Origin: Lachnospiraceae bacterium
GTDB taxonomy: Bacteria; Bacillota; Clostridia; Lachnospirales; Lachnospiraceae
Assembly (NCBI GenBank): GCA_022510725.1
Contig: JAFLSW010000024.1
Location: 1 to 35,739 of the forward strand
Reading direction: 5' to 3'
DNA length: 35,739 nt
Shown here: positions 31,939-35,739 of the stretch, one piece after another
How positions within the stretch are numbered: the stretch's first letter is position 1
Layout of the letters: every line of letters begins with the position of its first letter
The notes under the pieces: model-generated
Database searches by the model: none
What the model saw: only the letters and a program-made list of their open reading frames with translations
What the model was told of the DNA's origin: nothing
Program-made: the position numbers and the translations under genes

Positions 31939-32444
31939 GATTCTGATCTTCTTTCATAGGTAACAAAAGTATAGCAGATATCAAAATATGTCTGCTCCTC
32001 CGACTCTTCTGTGATCTTCCACTCATCAAGCTCGTCTAAGTTGGTAAAATAGGTGTCCGCCTCATAGGCTTCATCGATCTTGGTAACAATGGCTTGATCA
32101 CAATAGGGTAAAAGCTGCTTGTAAATGCTGCCGCCTCCCACCACATAAACCTCTTTATCCGGATATTTTTTCAGTTCTTCAAAAAGAGCTTCTATGGAAG
32201 TCAGGGTAATGGCACCTTTTACCTGATAGGAAGCATCCTTGCTCAACACCAGGTTGACCCTGTTTGGCAGAGGCTGTCCCTGGGGAAAGCTTTCCAGCGT
32301 CTTTCTTCCCATGACGATCACATTGCCGGTTGTGATCGTTCTAAAATTCTTCATATCGTTTGGTATACGCACCAGAAGATTGTTTTTGTTGCCAATGGCC
32401 CAGTTTTTGTCCGCTGACAAGATAAATTTCAACTTTCTTTCCAT
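31935..32444 (-). CDS. folA: Dihydrofolate reductase
   Basis: A 169-residue enzyme that regenerates tetrahydrofolate from the dihydrofolate made by thymidylate synthase, using NADPH. It begins with KFILSADKNWAIGNKNNLLVRIPNDMKNFR (seen as separate elements: the Met20-type loop, the catalytic acidic residue in NDM and the folate-site FR), and has VIVMGRKTLES and EVYVVGGGSIYKQLL, the NADPH-binding segments. It lies 17 bases after thyA, its functional partner. Length and order of motifs are normal; the start ATG follows an AGGAAG site overlapping the thyA end region. Confidence 0.95.
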   Translation of the reverse strand: MERKLKFILSADKNWAIGNKNNLLVRIPNDMKNFRTITTGNVIVMGRKTLESFPQGQPLPNRVNLVLSKDASYQVKGAITLTSIEALFEELKKYPDKEVYVVGGGSIYKQLLPYCDQAIVTKIDEAYEADTYFTNLDELDEWKITEESEEQTYFDICYTFVTYERRSES

Positions 32445-32461
32445 GAATGACCTCTTCCTTT

Positions 32462-33310
32462 CTAGATCGCTATGGGGATATTCTCCACCTGGGGACCTGT
32501 TACATAATCCTCCACTTTTACATCATTTCTGGTAAAAGCATAAAAATCGGTCACATCCGGATTCAGCCAAAATTTTGGGGCAGGCTGAGGCTCTCTTTCG
32601 ATCAACTCTTTTATAATGGGAATATGCCTATCATAAATATGGGCATCTGCGATCACATGAACCAATTCTCCTGCTTTCATCCCGCACACCTGAGCAAGCA
32701 TATGCAAAAGCACGGCGTATTGCACCACATTCCAGTTATTTGCCGCCAGCACATCCTGAGACCGCTGGTTTAAGATGCCGTTAAGAGTCAGCTTCTCCTC
32801 TCCCTTTTCCTGGGTCACATTAAAGGTCATGCTGTAGGCACAGGGATACAGATTCATTTCTGAAAGATCCTGATGCACATAGATATTGGTCATGATCCGG
32901 CGGCTGAAGGGATTATTTTTTAAGTCGTAGATCACCCGATCCACCTGATCCATCATGCCCTCTTTGTATTGGTGCTTCACACCCATCTGATAGCCGTATG
33001 CCTTGCCGATGGAGCCGTCCTCATCAGCCCATTCGTCCCAGATATGGCTATGGAGATCATGGATATTGTTGGACTTTTTCTGCCAGATCCAAAGCATTTC
33101 ATCCGTTGCACTCTTTAACGCCGTGCGGCGCAAAGTCAAAAGAGGAAATTCCCTGGACAGATCATAGCGGTTTACCACACCGAATTTCTTTATGGTATAG
33201 GCCGGTGCACCGTCTTCCCAATGGGGCCTTACCCTTTCCCCTTCGGTGCTGGTGCCATTTTCTAAGATGTCCTTACACATATTGATAAAAACTGTATCCG
33301 CATAACTCAT
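32462..33310 (-). CDS. thyA: Thymidylate synthase (ThyA type)
   Basis: A 282-residue enzyme converting dUMP and methylene-tetrahydrofolate to dTMP and dihydrofolate. The catalytic cysteine is C157 in LYPCAYSMTF, with the phosphate-binding arginines in NPFSRRIM (about 134-140) and the QRSQD motif after it. The N terminus is more divergent than in the E. coli enzyme, and the segment MLWIWQKKSNNIHDLHSHIWDEWADEDGSIGKAYGYQ corresponds to the usual WDEWAD-xG-xLGPVYG region with a lysine-rich insertion. It starts 14 bases after the metallo-beta-lactamase-fold gene, with AGGATGG upstream, and precedes folA. Confidence 0.96.
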   Translation of the reverse strand: MSYADTVFINMCKDILENGTSTEGERVRPHWEDGAPAYTIKKFGVVNRYDLSREFPLLTLRRTALKSATDEMLWIWQKKSNNIHDLHSHIWDEWADEDGSIGKAYGYQMGVKHQYKEGMMDQVDRVIYDLKNNPFSRRIMTNIYVHQDLSEMNLYPCAYSMTFNVTQEKGEEKLTLNGILNQRSQDVLAANNWNVVQYAVLLHMLAQVCGMKAGELVHVIADAHIYDRHIPIIKELIEREPQPAPKFWLNPDVTDFYAFTRNDVKVEDYVTGPQVENIPIAI

Positions 33311-33324
33311 TTTTTATTTCCATC

Positions 33325-34926
33325 CTATCTGTCCCATTTATCACAAAGGGAGTTGATCTGATCCGCAAATCTGGCCAGTTCTTTATTGGGTCCCCCTTCA
33401 TTCCTGCTAATAACAGCAAGCAAACGCTGTCCTGCCGAAAGAAGTCTCTGGAATACGTCGGAAGCGCTCTTTCCTTTCTTCTTTGCCACACGTACAGGAG
33501 CTGCTTCGTATTCCGCTTCATTGGTCAGCAGATCAAACCTTGTGCCGCTGTAAGGCGCATAGGCATTGAAGCCGTATTCTTTATTCAGGCACTGTACAAA
33601 GGATTCACATACGGACTCCTCACCATGTACCACAAAGATCCGCTCCGGTTTCTTTTCAAATCCGTTTATCCAGTCAAGAAGTCCGTTTTTGTCCGCATGA
33701 CCGGAAAGTCCGATCAGCTTCCTGATGGAAGCCCTGATCTCGATAGGCTCTCCAAAAAGCTTTACTTCCTTGGCGCCTTCCACAATGGTCCTGCCCAGGG
33801 TTCCCACAGCCTGATAACCTACAAAGAGTATGGTACACTCCGGTCTCCAGAGATTGTGCTTTAGATGGTGTCTGATACGGCCCGCCTCACACATGCCGGA
33901 AGCGGAGATGATGACCTTGGGCTCCTCGTCAAAGTTGATGGCCTTGGACTCTTCACTGGTAATGGATAAATGAAGGCCGGGGAAACCGATGATATTGACG
34001 CCTTTTCTGACCAATTCCATAGCCTCTTCATCAAAACAGTTATAAATATTCTTTTGGAAAATGCCTGTTGCTTCCACCGCAAGAGGACTGTCCACATAAA
34101 CCGGAAAATCCTCGTGCCCCTTTACCAATCTGTCATTTTTGACCTGGCGGAGGAAATAAAGCAGCTCCTGGGTCCTGCCTACCGCAAAGGAAGGGATGAC
34201 CACATTACCGCCCCTGTCAAAGGTCTCCTGCAAAACAGCCGTCAACTCTTTTACATAATCGATCCGCTCTGTGGTATGTAACCGATCTCCGTATGTGGAT
34301 TCCATGACCACATAATCCGCCTCAGCAGTCTTAATGGGGTCCTTGATCAAAGGCTGATTGCTGTTTCCGATATCGCCGGAAAAGACGATCTTTCTTTCCT
34401 GTCCGTTTTCATTTAAAAATACTTCGATGCTGGCGGAACCTAAAAGATGTCCGATATCTGTAAACCGAACCTGCACCCCGTCGCACACATCTACCATCTG
34501 ATCGTAATGACAGGGAATGATCTGCTTAATGGTGCCGTCTGCATCCTCCATGGTGTACATAGGCTCGATCAAAGCAGAATCGGCACTTCTTTTTGCCTTT
34601 CTGTTTTTCCATTCCGCCTCCTGCATCTGGATGTGGGCACAATCCCGAAGCATAATGCTGCAAAGATCCGCCGTGGCATCCGTCATAAAGATCTGCCCTC
34701 TAAAGCCTCTTGCATACAGCTTTGGCAGCATACCCGAATGATCCACATGGGCATGGGTCAAAAACACATAATCGATCCTGGCCGGTTCTACCGGCAGTTC
34801 TGCACTTTCAAATACATCTACCCCCTGCTCCATACCGTAATCCACCAACATGGTCTTACCGCATGCCTGCAGGCAGTGACAGCTGCCCGTTACCTCGTGA
34901 GCAGCACCGATAAAGGTCAATTTCAT
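33325..34926 (-). CDS. MBL-fold/beta-CASP metallo-hydrolase, probable RNase
   Basis: A 533-residue protein of the RNA-specific metallo-beta-lactamase class. The zinc site is HAHVDHSG with H58, H60, D62 and H63; later elements are GHLLGSASIEV, FSGDIGN and the beta-CASP segment with ISASGMCEAGRIRHHLKHNL, then the RNA-specificity domain with SGHADKNGLLDWI. A charged C-terminal tail (about 460-533) ends in KWDR. Relatives act as endo- or 5'-exoribonucleases. The start at 34926 is chosen for AAGGGG upstream; a longer frame through the promoter to 35121 is not supported. It is first in an operon with thyA and folA. Confidence 0.92.
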   Translation of the reverse strand: MKLTFIGAAHEVTGSCHCLQACGKTMLVDYGMEQGVDVFESAELPVEPARIDYVFLTHAHVDHSGMLPKLYARGFRGQIFMTDATADLCSIMLRDCAHIQMQEAEWKNRKAKRSADSALIEPMYTMEDADGTIKQIIPCHYDQMVDVCDGVQVRFTDIGHLLGSASIEVFLNENGQERKIVFSGDIGNSNQPLIKDPIKTAEADYVVMESTYGDRLHTTERIDYVKELTAVLQETFDRGGNVVIPSFAVGRTQELLYFLRQVKNDRLVKGHEDFPVYVDSPLAVEATGIFQKNIYNCFDEEAMELVRKGVNIIGFPGLHLSITSEESKAINFDEEPKVIISASGMCEAGRIRHHLKHNLWRPECTILFVGYQAVGTLGRTIVEGAKEVKLFGEPIEIRASIRKLIGLSGHADKNGLLDWINGFEKKPERIFVVHGEESVCESFVQCLNKEYGFNAYAPYSGTRFDLLTNEAEYEAAPVRVAKKKGKSASDVFQRLLSAGQRLLAVISRNEGGPNKELARFADQINSLCDKWDR

Positions 34927-34960
34927 AGTTATCGCCCCTTCTTTTTTTCCATACATCAAC

Positions 34961-34990
34961 ATTTTACCACAATCTGATATGGGCGGGCAA
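34961..34990 (-). promoter_or_regulatory. Sigma-A promoter of the MBL-thyA-folA operon
   Basis: On the minus strand, TTGCCC (34985-34990), 18 bases, TAAAAT (34961-34966). The start near 34954 gives a leader of about 28 bases. The spacing is slightly long and the -35 partial. Confidence 0.55.
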
Positions 34991-35029
34991 GAAAATACAA
35001 CATCATAAAGGCACATAATGAGCAAAAAC

Positions 35030-35058
35030 TTGACAGACCGCCTGATACCAAGTAGGAT
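35030..35058 (+). promoter_or_regulatory. Sigma-A promoter of the cysteine hydrolase gene
   Basis: Perfect TTGACA (35030-35035), 17 bases, TAGGAT (35053-35058). The start near 35065 gives a leader of about 27 bases before the ATG at 35092. Confidence 0.7.
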
Positions 35059-35091
35059 GTTTTTATCACAGATCAGAAAGGGGTAGCGAAA

Positions 35092-35601
35092 ATGAAAACT
35101 CTCATCGTAGTTGATATGCAAAACGACTTTATCGACGGCGCACTTGGTACAAAAGAAGCTCTTGCCATTGTTCCAAATGTGAAGAAAAAGATAGACGCAT
35201 ATCTGGCTTCAGGAAATAAGGTGATCTTTACCAGAGATACGCACGGAAAAGATTATCTGAATACCAACGAGGGAAAACATCTTCCCGTGGAACACTGCAT
35301 AGCCGGAACAGAGGGCTGGCTGGTCCATAACGGTGTGGATGTGTCTGACTGCGATCATATCGATAAACCCACCTTCGGATATCTGGGCTGGAATGAAAAA
35401 TATTCTTTTGATGACGATGTGGAGCTTGTTGGGGTTTGTACCGGCATCTGCGTGATCTCCAACGCCCTGATCTTAAAAGCCATGTTTCCGGAAATTCAGA
35501 TTTTGGTAGATGCAAGCTGCTGTGCCTGTGTTACCCCGGAAAGCCATGAAGCCGCATTGCAGACCATGAAGATGTGCCAGGTCAATGTGATCGGAGAATA
35601 A
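35092..35601 (+). CDS. Nicotinamidase-like cysteine hydrolase (isochorismatase family)
   Basis: A 169-residue cytoplasmic hydrolase. The triad of the family is present: D8 in VVDMQNDF, K92 in IDKPTF and nucleophile C120 in GVCTGIC. D49 and H51 of RDTH and H68 of LPVEHCIAGTEGW resemble the metal-binding Asp and His residues of PncA-type nicotinamidase, so conversion of nicotinamide to nicotinate in NAD salvage is the best guess, with other small amides possible. AAAGGGG precedes the ATG. It is divergent from the MBL-thyA-folA operon, with no terminator seen before the following tRNA promoter. Confidence 0.9.
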   Translation: MKTLIVVDMQNDFIDGALGTKEALAIVPNVKKKIDAYLASGNKVIFTRDTHGKDYLNTNEGKHLPVEHCIAGTEGWLVHNGVDVSDCDHIDKPTFGYLGWNEKYSFDDDVELVGVCTGICVISNALILKAMFPEIQILVDASCCACVTPESHEAALQTMKMCQVNVIGE

Positions 35602-35627
35602 GATTTAGAGAAAACGCAAAATAAGTA

Positions 35628-35656
35628 TTGACAAACAAAATTGCTTTTGTTATATT
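35628..35656 (+). promoter_or_regulatory. Sigma-A promoter of tRNA-Gly(GCC)
   Basis: Perfect TTGACA (35628-35633), 17 bases, TATATT (35651-35656). The implied start near 35663 leaves about 24 bases before the mature tRNA. Confidence 0.85.
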
Positions 35657-35686
35657 AATATTTGTTCGTGGGTAATGCGGACAAAT

Positions 35687-35739
35687 GCACGAGTGGCTCA
35701 GTGGTGGAGTATCGCCTTGCCAAGGCGAGGGTCGCGGGT
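35687..35739 (+). tRNA. tRNA-Gly (GCC), 5' part only
   Basis: The acceptor strand GCACGAG (35687-35693) is followed by a D arm and an anticodon stem TCGCC/GGCGA around the loop TTGCCAA, giving anticodon GCC at 35719-35721. The window ends in the T arm (GCGGGT). The 3' end is not seen. Confidence 0.93.

Noticed and set aside
34927-35121. 65-residue N-terminal extension of the MBL protein
   Set aside because: It would run through the probable promoter and the divergent gene's start, and the conserved fold begins exactly at the 34926 ATG with AAGGGG upstream.

Overview
The window is ordinary chromosomal DNA from a low-to-mid GC Gram-positive anaerobe of the class Clostridia, most likely a Lachnospiraceae member. 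The grounds are the T-box and cobalamin riboswitch leaders, AGGAGG-type ribosome binding sites, sigma-A promoters, a SpoIID-like protein, and protein families (as I recall them, DUF5716/DUF5717) that I associate with this family. Assignments rest on reading motifs by eye; no database search was possible. Both window ends cut through tRNA-Gly genes, CCC on the left and GCC on the right. I see no phage, insertion sequence or CRISPR.

Layout. 1-2.5 kb: tRNA-Gly(CCC) end, then thrS and a small membrane protein behind a threonine T-box leader. 2.6-5.0 kb: a SEC-C protein, a membrane-anchored kinase-fold protein that has lost its catalytic residues, and a small membrane protein. 5.1-13.5 kb: purine genes, purC-purF-purB followed closely by a glycosyltransferase, a small protein and a LysR regulator, then purA plus a HAD phosphatase behind their own promoter. 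13.5-19.0 kb: a polar amino acid ABC transporter whose binding-protein gene is separated from its permease and ATPase genes by a complete cobalamin-type transporter (btuF-btuC-btuD) with its own cobalamin riboswitch.

19.0-25.9 kb holds the most unusual locus: a tightly coupled four-gene operon. It encodes a 1186-residue beta/helical-repeat protein, an Hsp70/actin-fold protein with degenerate nucleotide-binding motifs, a TPR protein and a coiled-coil protein with two membrane segments. I read it as an uncharacterised membrane-associated, chaperone-like or scaffold system. Its promoter lies back to back with that of a divergent cobD-like gene, the two -10 boxes touching.

26.0-35.7 kb: the cobD-like gene; a SpoIID-like/peptidoglycan-binding protein with an unusual terminator-like hairpin before its start; a YtrA-type GntR-ABC operon whose ATPase begins with six hexapeptide repeats; ilvE; an MBL/beta-CASP nuclease-thyA-folA operon; a nicotinamidase-like hydrolase; and the start of tRNA-Gly(GCC).

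The window thus joins purine, thymidylate/folate, branched-chain amino acid and cobamide functions with one poorly understood multi-protein system.
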